The position numbers and the translations under genes are program-made. Of a stretch of 39,181 bases of DNA, positions 26,536 through 34,068 are shown piece by piece (position 1 is the stretch's first letter; each line of letters starts with the position of its first letter). The DNA comes from Acidobacteria bacterium UBA823 (lineage in GTDB: Bacteria > Acidobacteriota > Vicinamibacteria > Vicinamibacterales > UBA823): contig DBHR01000012.1 in NCBI GenBank assembly GCA_002296225.1, positions 1-39,181 on the forward strand, written 5' to 3'. The notes beneath the pieces were generated by a model. The model had not been told where the DNA came from. It was given only the letters and a program-made list of their open reading frames with translations, and ran no database searches.

Positions 26536-26739
26536 ATGCCGATTTACGAGTATCAGTGTCGCGAATGCGACCACCGTTTCGAGATCCTCCAACGGATGGG
26601 CAAAGGCTCCCAAAAACTCGCCTGTCCGAATTGCGACCGCAAAACCCTTGACAAACAGTTTTCCATCTTCTCCGGCTCGGTCGCGGGTAACGTCGGGTCC
26701 GCCAATGCAGACGCCTGTGGGTCCGGGCGTTTCACCTGA
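26536..26739 (+). CDS. FmdB-type zinc ribbon protein
   Basis: A 67-residue protein beginning MPIYEYQC, the hallmark of the FmdB/CxxC_CxxC_SSSS regulatory protein family. Zinc ligands are Cys8, Cys11, Cys30 and Cys33. The tail is Gly/Ser/Ala-rich, as is usual. The family is small and widespread; a regulatory or RNA/DNA-binding role has been proposed, not shown generally. The longer frame from 26377 overlaps the divergent peptidase gene, so 26536 is the start. Confidence 0.9.
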   Translation: MPIYEYQCRECDHRFEILQRMGKGSQKLACPNCDRKTLDKQFSIFSGSVAGNVGSANADACGSGRFT

Positions 26740-26854
26740 GCAGCCTGATTCAGCGGCCCGGTGGGCCGCCGCCGAAATGGCTCTCTAAGCAGTCACGACT
26801 TTCACAGCCACAGACGGGTCAGAAAATGTGGTTTCGCCAACCAGTCCGGATACA

Positions 26855-27703
26855 TCAGCACCCGGCAGCGGTAAGAGACACGACTTTGGCTGGCCCTGCC
26901 GCGGTCTCGTTCAGGGAGCCGGTGCGGTAACCCTGCAGATCGACCGTGACGTGCTGGAAGCCAGCAGCGCGAAACTCTCGTACGACGACTTGACGAAGGT
27001 CAGTTTCAAACAGCCGCGGAATCTCCTCCGGTGCCACTTCGATCCGCGCAACTACGTCGTCATACCGCACGCGACAGACCTTGAACCCCTGGGCGTGCAG
27101 CGCCCGCTCGCAACGCCACACCTGCGTCAGTCGTTCCGCCGTGATCTCCGTGCCATACGGGAACCGGCTGGATAGACAGGCCAGCGCGGGCTTATTCCAC
27201 ACGGGCAACCCGATCCGGCGCGCAGCTTCACGAACATCGTCCTTTGTAAACCCCAACTCGTCCAGTGGTGAACGAACGCCCCGCTCCAGTGCCGCCTTTC
27301 GCCCCGGGCGGTAATCACCGCGGTCGTCGACGTTGAAGCCATCCAGCACGTGCGGAATTCCCAGACCACGCGCATGCTCCATTGCCACTTCGTAGGTCTC
27401 GACCTTGCAGAAATAACAGCGGTTGATCGGATTAGCTGCGTATCGAGGATCGTCAAGTTCGTGGGTTTCAATGAGCACGTGCCGAGCGCCAAGCTGCTCG
27501 GCGAGGCGGCGCGCGTCAGCGCCCTCTTCGGGTGCTAGGCTCGGCGACACGGCCGTGAGCGCAACAGCGCCTTCGCCCACGACTGCAACTGCTTCGGCGA
27601 GGAGATAGCCAGAGTCGACACCGCCCGAGAAACAGACAACCATCTGCTGCATCTCACGCAGCAACGAGTGGAGATGTGTGATCTTTACGTCGAGCACAGG
27701 CAT
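26855..27703 (-). CDS. larE: LarE-like ATP-dependent sacrificial sulfur transferase
   Basis: A 282-residue PP-loop enzyme. The ATP pyrophosphatase loop SGGVDS is at 26-31. Cys176 in PALACLSSRFPYG sits at the position of the Cys176 that donates its sulfur in Lactobacillus plantarum LarE. The NRCYFCK motif (94-100) is also typical. LarE thiolates the pyridinium precursor of the nickel-pincer cofactor of lactate racemase. No larA, larB or larC is in the window. LarE homologues without lar partners also occur widely. It is last in a four-gene minus-strand run, 67 bases after the preceding gene. Confidence 0.88.
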   Translation of the reverse strand: MPVLDVKITHLHSLLREMQQMVVCFSGGVDSGYLLAEAVAVVGEGAVALTAVSPSLAPEEGADARRLAEQLGARHVLIETHELDDPRYAANPINRCYFCKVETYEVAMEHARGLGIPHVLDGFNVDDRGDYRPGRKAALERGVRSPLDELGFTKDDVREAARRIGLPVWNKPALACLSSRFPYGTEITAERLTQVWRCERALHAQGFKVCRVRYDDVVARIEVAPEEIPRLFETDLRQVVVREFRAAGFQHVTVDLQGYRTGSLNETAAGPAKVVSLTAAGC

Positions 27704-27770
27704 CGCAAGTAAGCTAATTCTGAAGGTTCACGAGTGAAAAAACGTCATCAGCCCGTATCCACCGTCACAA

Positions 27771-28277
27771 TCAACTCATGCTGGCTCTGAAGAACGCCCG
27801 CCCGTGCCAAGTTTCACCTGCCGGACGCTCCCAGCGTCCGTCGCGAACGTCGCCCACGGTCGTGAGGGTGTTGTCGAACACGTAGGTATCTGGACTTACC
27901 TTGCCCCCACCAGCAAGATCGGCGAACCGAGCACGCGAGACGCGCTCAATCGTATCGCCCCGCCGGAACAGCACGGGCCCTCGGTCGGCCAATGTCACAC
28001 CAATCGTCTTTTCTAGACGCTGAATCTCCCGGACCAAGGCGTCCACGGAGCACCCCGACGCTCCGGCCGCTGATTCATCAACACCGATGAACAAGAAACG
28101 ATTGAACCTCCAGTCGCGGGCTGCGGTTAGATGCGCTCGATGGGCAGTCCAACCCGTTAGAAATCCGTCGACTTCGACGAGCAGGCGCTCGGAATCGGCA
28201 TGCGAGAGTTCATGATCGGCGGCAAAAATCCACAAGCGTGCCGAGCCAGGCAACTGCTCGAAGGAAGTCAACGGCAT
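27771..28277 (-). CDS. Conserved protein of unknown function (often mislabelled ABC transporter ATPase)
   Basis: A 168-residue soluble protein. It has Arg-Leu-Trp-Ile-Phe near the start, Gly-Trp-Thr-Ala-His at 42-46, VDESAAGASGCSVDALV at 66-82, Asp-Thr-Tyr-Val-Phe-Asp-Asn at 130-136, and Thr-Trp-His at 156-158 near the end. I recognise this pattern from proteins of similar length, common in Bacteroidota, that carry the label ABC transporter ATPase although no Walker motif is present; none is seen here. The conserved Asp-Glu, Cys and Trp-His suggest an active site. GAGGA about ten bases before the ATG at 28277 supports this start over a much longer frame. Function unknown. Confidence 0.75.
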   Translation of the reverse strand: MPLTSFEQLPGSARLWIFAADHELSHADSERLLVEVDGFLTGWTAHRAHLTAARDWRFNRFLFIGVDESAAGASGCSVDALVREIQRLEKTIGVTLADRGPVLFRRGDTIERVSRARFADLAGGGKVSPDTYVFDNTLTTVGDVRDGRWERPAGETWHGRAFFRASMS

Positions 28278-28341
28278 GGTTTGTGTCCTCGCCGCTTCAG
28301 GGTGGGCGCGCCGAACCGATTGAGCACGCTTACCGACCGCG

Positions 28342-29625
28342 CTAGTTCGTCGTCTCGCCCTGAAGCCCCTGGGCCACGCGCTCCACGTCGCTAAGGACGC
28401 GAAGTAGGTTGCCGCCCCAAAGTTGCGTAATATCCTCTTCGCTATACCCGCGCCGGACAAGTTCGAGCGTAACGTTGAAGGTCTCGCTGGCATCATTCCA
28501 GCCGACAATCCCTCCGCCGCCATCAAAATCAGAGCTGATGCCGACGTGATCGATACCGATCAGCTCAACGGCATGGTCAATGTGGTCAACGAAATCCTGG
28601 ACGTTGGCCGGCGGCCACTGCTCGTCAAGTTCCATCATGCGACGGTCGTACTCCGCACGCTGCTCGTCGCTGAGATTCCGAACCCCAGCCCGGCCCTCGA
28701 CCCCCATCTCCTCTCGGAGAGCAGCGACCGCTTCCTGCTTCTCTAGCGGTACCGACTTAACGAACGCGCCGAGCGCGACGGTCTGAATAACGCCGCCATT
28801 ATCCCGGAGCGCCAGCAATTGTTCGTCGTCCATGTTGCGAGGATGATCGTTGATAGTGACCGTGCTGGAATGCGAGGCCATTACTGGGGCTTGAGATGCC
28901 GCCGTCGCGTCGAGCATCGCCTGCTTCGAGATATGGGACACGTCGACCATGATCCCAAGACGATTCATCTCAGCCACGACCTCCTCACCGAATCCGCTCA
29001 ATCCATCATGCTCGGACTCGGGCTCGTGGTCGCGTGGCGTTGCCGAGTCGGCGATATCGTTGTGCCCGCCGTGCGCCAGCGTGATATAGCGCGCACCCAA
29101 CTCGTGATACTTCTCAAGTAGCGACAGGTCCTTGCCAATAACGTAGCCGTTCTCAATGCCGATCATCGCAACCAGTCTGCCGCTCGCATGTATCCGCTGG
29201 ACATCATCGGTCGTGTAGGCGAGCTCAATCTCGTCTGGGTACATTTCCTCAGTCATCCGGTGAATCGCCTCGAACTTCGTCATTGCGTCGGCTTTCGCCT
29301 GCTCGTAGTTCTCAGCTGTGCGCTCGGTTTGGCCGACGAAGACAATGAAAAACCCAACGTCAAGGAGCCCTTCGCGCATCTTGGGCAAATCGACCTTCCG
29401 GTCACCCCGCACACCGGGGTCAACTTCTTCGGTGGCAAAGTTGAAAGGAATGTCGTCGTGCGTGTCGATGGTAAGCGCGCGCTCGTGAATTCCGCGTGCC
29501 AACTCGACGATCTCTGCCTCGGTCGGTTCGGACGAAACCTCAACTTGTTCTGTGCCACCACTGCACGCCCAAGCCCCCACGACGAGCAGCAGTACGGCCA
29601 TCAACATCAGTAATTTTCGTGTCAT
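28342..29625 (-). CDS. Membrane dipeptidase, M19 (renal dipeptidase) family lipoprotein
   Basis: A 427-residue zinc dipeptidase that splits dipeptides, including ones with D-residues. The lipoprotein signal ends GAWAC (Cys21). The His-x-Asp zinc pair is His56/Asp58 in THDDIPFN; MIGIENG gives the bridging glutamate; and the LAHGGHNDIAD and DVSHIS histidines follow. A late DHVGISSDFDGG motif is typical. AAGGA about seven bases before the ATG at 29625 sets the start; a GTG at 29640 overlaps that site. It lies between the class V aminotransferase and the 168-residue protein on one strand, with gaps below 100 bases, so an operon is likely. Confidence 0.93.
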   Translation of the reverse strand: MTRKLLMLMAVLLLVVGAWACSGGTEQVEVSSEPTEAEIVELARGIHERALTIDTHDDIPFNFATEEVDPGVRGDRKVDLPKMREGLLDVGFFIVFVGQTERTAENYEQAKADAMTKFEAIHRMTEEMYPDEIELAYTTDDVQRIHASGRLVAMIGIENGYVIGKDLSLLEKYHELGARYITLAHGGHNDIADSATPRDHEPESEHDGLSGFGEEVVAEMNRLGIMVDVSHISKQAMLDATAASQAPVMASHSSTVTINDHPRNMDDEQLLALRDNGGVIQTVALGAFVKSVPLEKQEAVAALREEMGVEGRAGVRNLSDEQRAEYDRRMMELDEQWPPANVQDFVDHIDHAVELIGIDHVGISSDFDGGGGIVGWNDASETFNVTLELVRRGYSEEDITQLWGGNLLRVLSDVERVAQGLQGETTN

Positions 29626-29722
29626 GACATCCTTCCCCACTTCGACCTTCCCACGGACGGTTAAAAAACAGTAAATCGATCGCGGCAGGTCGGCCGCCGC
29701 GCATCACCAGATCAGCCGGCGG

Positions 29723-31048
29723 TTACGCAGCCGTCGTCATGTAGTTCCCCGCGTTTGCCGCAATGTGGCGAACACCCTCAAGTAGACGGTCCACTTCGTG
29801 CGGCATGTTGTAAAAGTGGGTCGACGCACGAACACCGTTCAAGTTGCCAGTGCCCATGGTACGGATATGCACACGGAACTCGTCGAACAGGGCCGTGACA
29901 ACATTCCGCATCGGAATATCGTGAACCGAGAACAGCGTGATTCCGGCGCTTAGCCCCCGGTCACTTGACGTCCACAGGTGCACACCTGGAATCTCCTTTA
30001 ACCCCTCCTTTAGACGCGTGCTAAGCTGCCGGTCGCGTTCCTCGATGTTTCTCTTGCCTATCGTCTCTTGGAGATCCACCGCGTCAGCCATCCCGAGTAC
30101 CGACGGCACGTTGTGCTGGCCAACCGATTCGTAGCGCGTTGCCGTCGCTCCTTCGCGTGGCGGCCCACCCATGAGCGGCCAAACCTGATCCTGAACGTCA
30201 CGCTTAACGTAGCAGATACCGGTGCCGCCACCCGCGAGTAGCCATTTCTGCCCCGCAGCCGAATAATGATCGCAGTCCATCTCGTGGAAGTTGAGGTCGA
30301 TCATCCCGAGCGGGTGCGCACCATCTACTGACACGAGGACACCGCGCCGGTGCGCCATCTCGGACAGCATTTTGATCGGCGTCACGAGCCCGGTAACGTA
30401 GGTAATATGGCTCACCATGATGGCACGGGTCCGCGGTGCGATCGCCCGTTCATAGAGGTCAACGATCTGATCGGCGCTTTCGGGCGGCGACGGCAGGTCG
30501 ATCACGTTGATCTTGATCCCTTTGCGCTCCATGAGAGTGAGATACGGCCCCCGACCACCGCCGTGCTCGTGCGAGTTCATGAGCACTTCGTCACCTTCAC
30601 GCCAATCTAGACCGTGCGCAAAAATGTTCATTCCCTCAGTCGTGCTGCGAGTCAAAGCGACCTCAGAAGGGTCGGCGCCGACAAAGGGCGCGATCTTTTC
30701 GCGGACCGCATTGATGTCGTCCCGCCGATAGTTATTCGTCGGATCCTCGGCAATCTCCCGCAAGATACGCTCGTTCTTCTCAAGAACGACTCGTGGCATC
30801 GGACCCTGCGTGCCGTTGTTCATAAAGGCTAAGCCGTCAACGATGTTGAACTGCGAGCGAACCTTCCACCAATATGCCTCATCGACCATCCCGCCAGGGT
30901 GGAGCCCGTCAAGCGATAGCGCGGGCACCGGACGTTGCCCAGGCTCGACGCTCGCACCCAACAGGCTCGTAGAGAATCCACCGACCGCAGCAGCGGCGGA
31001 AGTCCCGAGGAACTGACGACGTGAAAACCGTAATCCCTGCCTACCCAT
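29723..31048 (-). CDS. Tat-exported class V aminotransferase (isopenicillin N epimerase-like)
   Basis: A 441-residue PLP enzyme of fold type I. The N-terminus has a twin-arginine signal, SRRQFLG at 9-15, then an Ala-rich hydrophobic stretch. PLP-site residues: Asp242 and His245 in VDGAHPLG, and Lys268 in AAGQKWLL as the Schiff-base lysine. The overall pattern fits the cysteine desulfurase/isopenicillin N epimerase-like class; no desulfurase active-site cysteine loop was recognised. GGAGGAGG before the ATG at 31048 is a very strong ribosome binding site and excludes the longer frame. It heads the run with M19, the 168-residue protein and larE, and diverges from xylB. Export of a PLP enzyme by Tat implies folding with cofactor before export. 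Confidence 0.85.
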   Translation of the reverse strand: MGRQGLRFSRRQFLGTSAAAAVGGFSTSLLGASVEPGQRPVPALSLDGLHPGGMVDEAYWWKVRSQFNIVDGLAFMNNGTQGPMPRVVLEKNERILREIAEDPTNNYRRDDINAVREKIAPFVGADPSEVALTRSTTEGMNIFAHGLDWREGDEVLMNSHEHGGGRGPYLTLMERKGIKINVIDLPSPPESADQIVDLYERAIAPRTRAIMVSHITYVTGLVTPIKMLSEMAHRRGVLVSVDGAHPLGMIDLNFHEMDCDHYSAAGQKWLLAGGGTGICYVKRDVQDQVWPLMGGPPREGATATRYESVGQHNVPSVLGMADAVDLQETIGKRNIEERDRQLSTRLKEGLKEIPGVHLWTSSDRGLSAGITLFSVHDIPMRNVVTALFDEFRVHIRTMGTGNLNGVRASTHFYNMPHEVDRLLEGVRHIAANAGNYMTTAA

Positions 31049-31195
31049 ACACCCCTCCTCCAACCGTGCGGCACTTCGTCCCAAGGCCAGCGGCTGACCC
31101 ACGGTGCCAAGCTTTCCAGAAACGCCCACATCATGTCACGATCGTATGGCGGTGGCCATCGAAAGCGGCACGCCGACGGCTACGGAGGGCCGCTA

Positions 31196-31208
31196 CCAAT
31201 CACTAGAG
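31196..31208 (+). repeat. Half copy of the xyl-locus hairpin repeat
   Basis: CCAATCACTAGAG matches the right arm of the 35661-35692 hairpin (CCAAACACTAGAG) at 12 of 13 bases, and CCG/TCG-type bases follow in both. No left arm lies upstream, so it does not fold. It sits about 50 bases before xylB. Confidence 0.4.
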
Positions 31209-31247
31209 ACCGGTCGGGCTGATTAAGCCGATCGTGCGTTATCCTTC

Positions 31248-31253
31248 TATTAA
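31248..31253 (+). promoter_or_regulatory. Candidate -10 box for xylB
   Basis: TATTAA in an AT-rich patch lies seven bases before the ATG at 31261. If used, the transcript would start at the start codon (leaderless); no ribosome binding site is visible before this ATG. The -35 is unclear. Confidence 0.2.
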
Positions 31254-31260
31254 TACACCA

Positions 31261-32763
31261 ATGCCACTCCTCGGCCTCGACATCGGCACCGGTGGGAGCC
31301 GCGCACTTCTCATCGACGAAACCGGGACGGTCATAGCTTCGGCGACCGAAGAACACGAGCACTTCGCATCACCCCAAACCGGGTGGGCCGAGCAATCTCC
31401 CGATGATTGGTGGCGCGCGAGCCAGGCGGCCGTGCGTGCAGCGCTTGCCAACGCGTCTTGCTCTATCGGCGACGTCCAGGGCATTGGACTGTCGGGACAG
31501 ATGCACGGCTCGGTACTTCTCGACGTCGCCGATGCGATTATCTGTCCCGCGCTCATCTGGTGCGACCAACGTACCGAAGCCGAATGCCAATGGCTCACCG
31601 AACATGTAGGCCGGGAACGTCTGATCGAGTTGACGTCAAATCCAGCGCTAACCGGTTTCACGCTACCGAAGCTGCTCTGGGTCCGTTCCCACCAGCCTAA
31701 GCTATGGGACAAAGTGCGGAGTGTTTTGTTACCCAAGGACTACATCCGTTTCAAACTGACCGGTGAGCGCGCCACCGATGCGGCCGACGCGTCAGGCACA
31801 CTGCTCTTCGACGTCGCGCACCGGCGGTGGTCCGCGGAAATGCTCAAAGCAACGGACCTGGATGCCGCGGTGCTGCCCTCCGTTTACGAAGGTCCGGAAA
31901 TCACGGGACGGTTGACGCCTCGGGCCGCAAACGAGATCGGCCTCGCGGCTGGCACACCTGTGGTCGCTGGCGGCAGCGACCAGGCGGCCGGCGCCGTCGG
32001 CATGGGAATCGTGAAACCTGGTGCCGTGAGCGCAACGATTGGCACGTCGGGGGTCGTATTCGCGGCGACCGACGGCCCCGCTCTCGACCCAGAAGGACGT
32101 GTTCATACGTTCTGTCACGCTGTGCCAAACCGCTGGCACGTCATGGGTGTCACGCAGGCGGCTGGCCTCTCGCTCCGCTGGTTCCGGAACCGGTTCGGAG
32201 CAGGCGAGGACGACGGCCGAGACCCCTACGACCGTCTCGCCGACGAAGCTGCCACAGCACCCGTAGGGAGCGACGGCGTTCTTTGGGCGCCGTATCTCAT
32301 GGGCGAACGCACACCTCATCTCGACGCCAACGCTCGCGCCGCACTGGTTGGCCTTGCGGCGTCGCATACGCGCGCCCACGTCGTGCGCGCGATTCTCGAG
32401 GGTGTGGCATTCAGCCTCCGTGACTCGTTCACGATTCTCGAAACCATGAAGGTCCCAGTCCACGAAATCCGACTGGGCGGCGGCGGCGCACGCTCGGCAC
32501 TCTGGCGCCAGATTCAGGCCAACGTCTACCGCCAGCAGGTTTCGAGACTCGCAACTGAAGAAGGTGCGGCGTTCGGAGCAGCGCTCCTGGCCGGTGTTGG
32601 CACCGGCGTCTGGGCAACGGTCGACGAGGCGTGCGACACCACCGTGACTGTGACCGATCACGTCGATCCGAATGACACAGACGCCGCTCTCTTGGAACGC
32701 CAATATGCGCGGTATCGAACACTCTATCCGGCACTCAAGACAATGCCACCGGTTGCAGATTAA
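31261..32763 (+). CDS. xylB: Xylulokinase
   Basis: A 500-residue FGGY-family sugar kinase that phosphorylates D-xylulose to xylulose 5-phosphate. The N-terminal phosphate-binding strand is GLDIGTGGSR, with Asp7. The xylulokinase signature GQMHG is at 79-83, followed by Trp-Cys-Asp-Gln-Arg at 100-104. Catalytic Asp240 lies in AGGSDQAAGAVG. A late Gly-Gly-Gly-Gly-Ala-Arg-Ser precedes the ATP site. A GTG at 31234 extends the frame by nine codons but adds nothing typical of the family. It is first in xylB-xylA-symporter-cutC. No xylR regulator is in the window. Confidence 0.93.
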   Translation: MPLLGLDIGTGGSRALLIDETGTVIASATEEHEHFASPQTGWAEQSPDDWWRASQAAVRAALANASCSIGDVQGIGLSGQMHGSVLLDVADAIICPALIWCDQRTEAECQWLTEHVGRERLIELTSNPALTGFTLPKLLWVRSHQPKLWDKVRSVLLPKDYIRFKLTGERATDAADASGTLLFDVAHRRWSAEMLKATDLDAAVLPSVYEGPEITGRLTPRAANEIGLAAGTPVVAGGSDQAAGAVGMGIVKPGAVSATIGTSGVVFAATDGPALDPEGRVHTFCHAVPNRWHVMGVTQAAGLSLRWFRNRFGAGEDDGRDPYDRLADEAATAPVGSDGVLWAPYLMGERTPHLDANARAALVGLAASHTRAHVVRAILEGVAFSLRDSFTILETMKVPVHEIRLGGGGARSALWRQIQANVYRQQVSRLATEEGAAFGAALLAGVGTGVWATVDEACDTTVTVTDHVDPNDTDAALLERQYARYRTLYPALKTMPPVAD

Positions 32764-32779
32764 TCTTGAGATCTTTGGA

Positions 32780-32818
32780 CTCTAGTCTTTGGTGCCGTTC
32801 AGGGCACCAGAGACAGAG
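32780..32818. repeat. Hairpin repeat between xylB and xylA
   Basis: The left arm 32780-32796 pairs with the right arm 32803-32818 around loop GTTCAG. It forms 16 base pairs, with one unpaired A at 32784 and one T-G wobble. It shares CTCTAGTCTTTGG and the following AGAGCCGT with the copy at 35661. No T run follows, so it is not a standard terminator. It could stabilise mRNA ends or space translation of xylA. Confidence 0.7.
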
Positions 32819-32850
32819 CCGTGAACCCACAGACTCCACGAGGACTGACC

Positions 32851-34062
32851 ATGCACTCCGACCCCTACGCACCTCACCCGGAACATAAGTTCTCCTTCGG
32901 TCTCTGGACTGTTGGTAATCGCGGGCGCGACCCCTTCGGCGACGCCGTGCGTCCTCCAGTTAAGCCGGGCGACCTGGTTCGCCTACTCGGTGAGGTCGGC
33001 GCCTGGGGGGTCAACCTCCACGACAACGACCTAGTACCGATCGATGCCTCTTCTGCCTATCGCAACCAGATCGTGCGCGACTTTAAGAAGGCCTGCACCG
33101 ACCAAGGCGTCGTCACATCGATGGTCAGCGCCAATCTATTTTTTGATCCCGTGTTTCGGGATGGGGCCCTGACAGCAAATGACCCCGCCGTGCGCGCGTA
33201 TGCGCTCCAGAAAACTCTACGCGCGATGGACCTCGGCGCGGAACTCGGCGCGAAGACCTACGTCATCTGGGGCGGCCGTGAAGGCACTGAAACTGATGCT
33301 TGCCGGCGACCCGACGATGCGGTCGTACGGCTGCGCGATGCGGTCAACTACCTGTGCGAATATAACCTCGCGAATGGTTACGGCTACCGTATCGCGCTCG
33401 AAGCGAAACCGAACGAACCGCGTGGCGATGCCTACTTCCCCACCACGGGCGCCTATCTCGCCTTCATCACCACACTCGCACACGCCGACATGGTCGGAGT
33501 CAATCCCGAGGTCGCCCACGAGCACATGGCAGGCCTCAACATCACCCATGCGGTCGCGCAGGCCTGGGAGGCCGGGAAGCTCTTCCATATCGATCTAAAC
33601 GATCAGGTCATCGGACGCTACGACCAAGACTTCCGATTCGCCGCAGCGAACCCCAAAGCAGCATTTTTTCTAGTGAAGTTCCTCGAGGATGTCGGTTACA
33701 ACAACCCGCGTCACTTCGACGCCCATGCCTACCGCACTGAGGACCACGAAGGCGTGAAGGATTTCGCCCGTGGCTGCATGCGCTCCTACCTCATCCTGAA
33801 GGATAAAGCGGCACGCTGGAATGCCGACCCTGAGATCCAGGCAATCCTCACAGAAATCGAGAGGGACCGGCCGGGTGTCCCAATAGTCGAGAAGTACAGC
33901 GAGTCACACGTAAAGGCGCTACTTGCCTACTCCTTCGACCGAATCGAAATTGGTAAACGCCGGCTTCCATACGAACGACTCGATCAATTGACAATAGACC
34001 TGTTGCTGGGCGTGAGAGATGGTCGCGCTGCCGGCACTACGCCTACACGAAAGGCACCCTGA
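32851..34062 (+). CDS. xylA: Xylose isomerase, actinobacterial-type (class I)
   Basis: A 403-residue TIM-barrel enzyme that interconverts D-xylose and D-xylulose. It has FGLWTVGNRGRDPFG at 16-30, catalytic His57 with Asp60 in LHDNDL, the Trp-Gly-Gly-Arg-Glu-Gly motif, EAKPNEPRGD with its metal glutamate, NPEVAHEHMAGLN, and LFHIDLNDQ. The length and motifs fit the short Streptomyces/Actinoplanes class rather than the 440-residue E. coli class. GAGGA about seven bases before the ATG at 32851 favours that start over a GTG at 32821. The symporter gene starts six bases after its stop. Confidence 0.95.
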   Translation: MHSDPYAPHPEHKFSFGLWTVGNRGRDPFGDAVRPPVKPGDLVRLLGEVGAWGVNLHDNDLVPIDASSAYRNQIVRDFKKACTDQGVVTSMVSANLFFDPVFRDGALTANDPAVRAYALQKTLRAMDLGAELGAKTYVIWGGREGTETDACRRPDDAVVRLRDAVNYLCEYNLANGYGYRIALEAKPNEPRGDAYFPTTGAYLAFITTLAHADMVGVNPEVAHEHMAGLNITHAVAQAWEAGKLFHIDLNDQVIGRYDQDFRFAAANPKAAFFLVKFLEDVGYNNPRHFDAHAYRTEDHEGVKDFARGCMRSYLILKDKAARWNADPEIQAILTEIERDRPGVPIVEKYSESHVKALLAYSFDRIEIGKRRLPYERLDQLTIDLLLGVRDGRAAGTTPTRKAP

Positions 34063-34068
34063 CCAGGC

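Noticed and set aside
31827..32423. 198-codon plus-strand frame inside xylB
   Set aside because: An alternative frame of a well-supported gene, Arg/Gly-rich, no known motif.
31792..32703. 303-codon minus-strand frame opposite xylB
   Set aside because: It is fully antisense to a clear xylulokinase, has Arg/Cys-rich odd composition and no ribosome binding site; a shadow of GC-rich codon bias.
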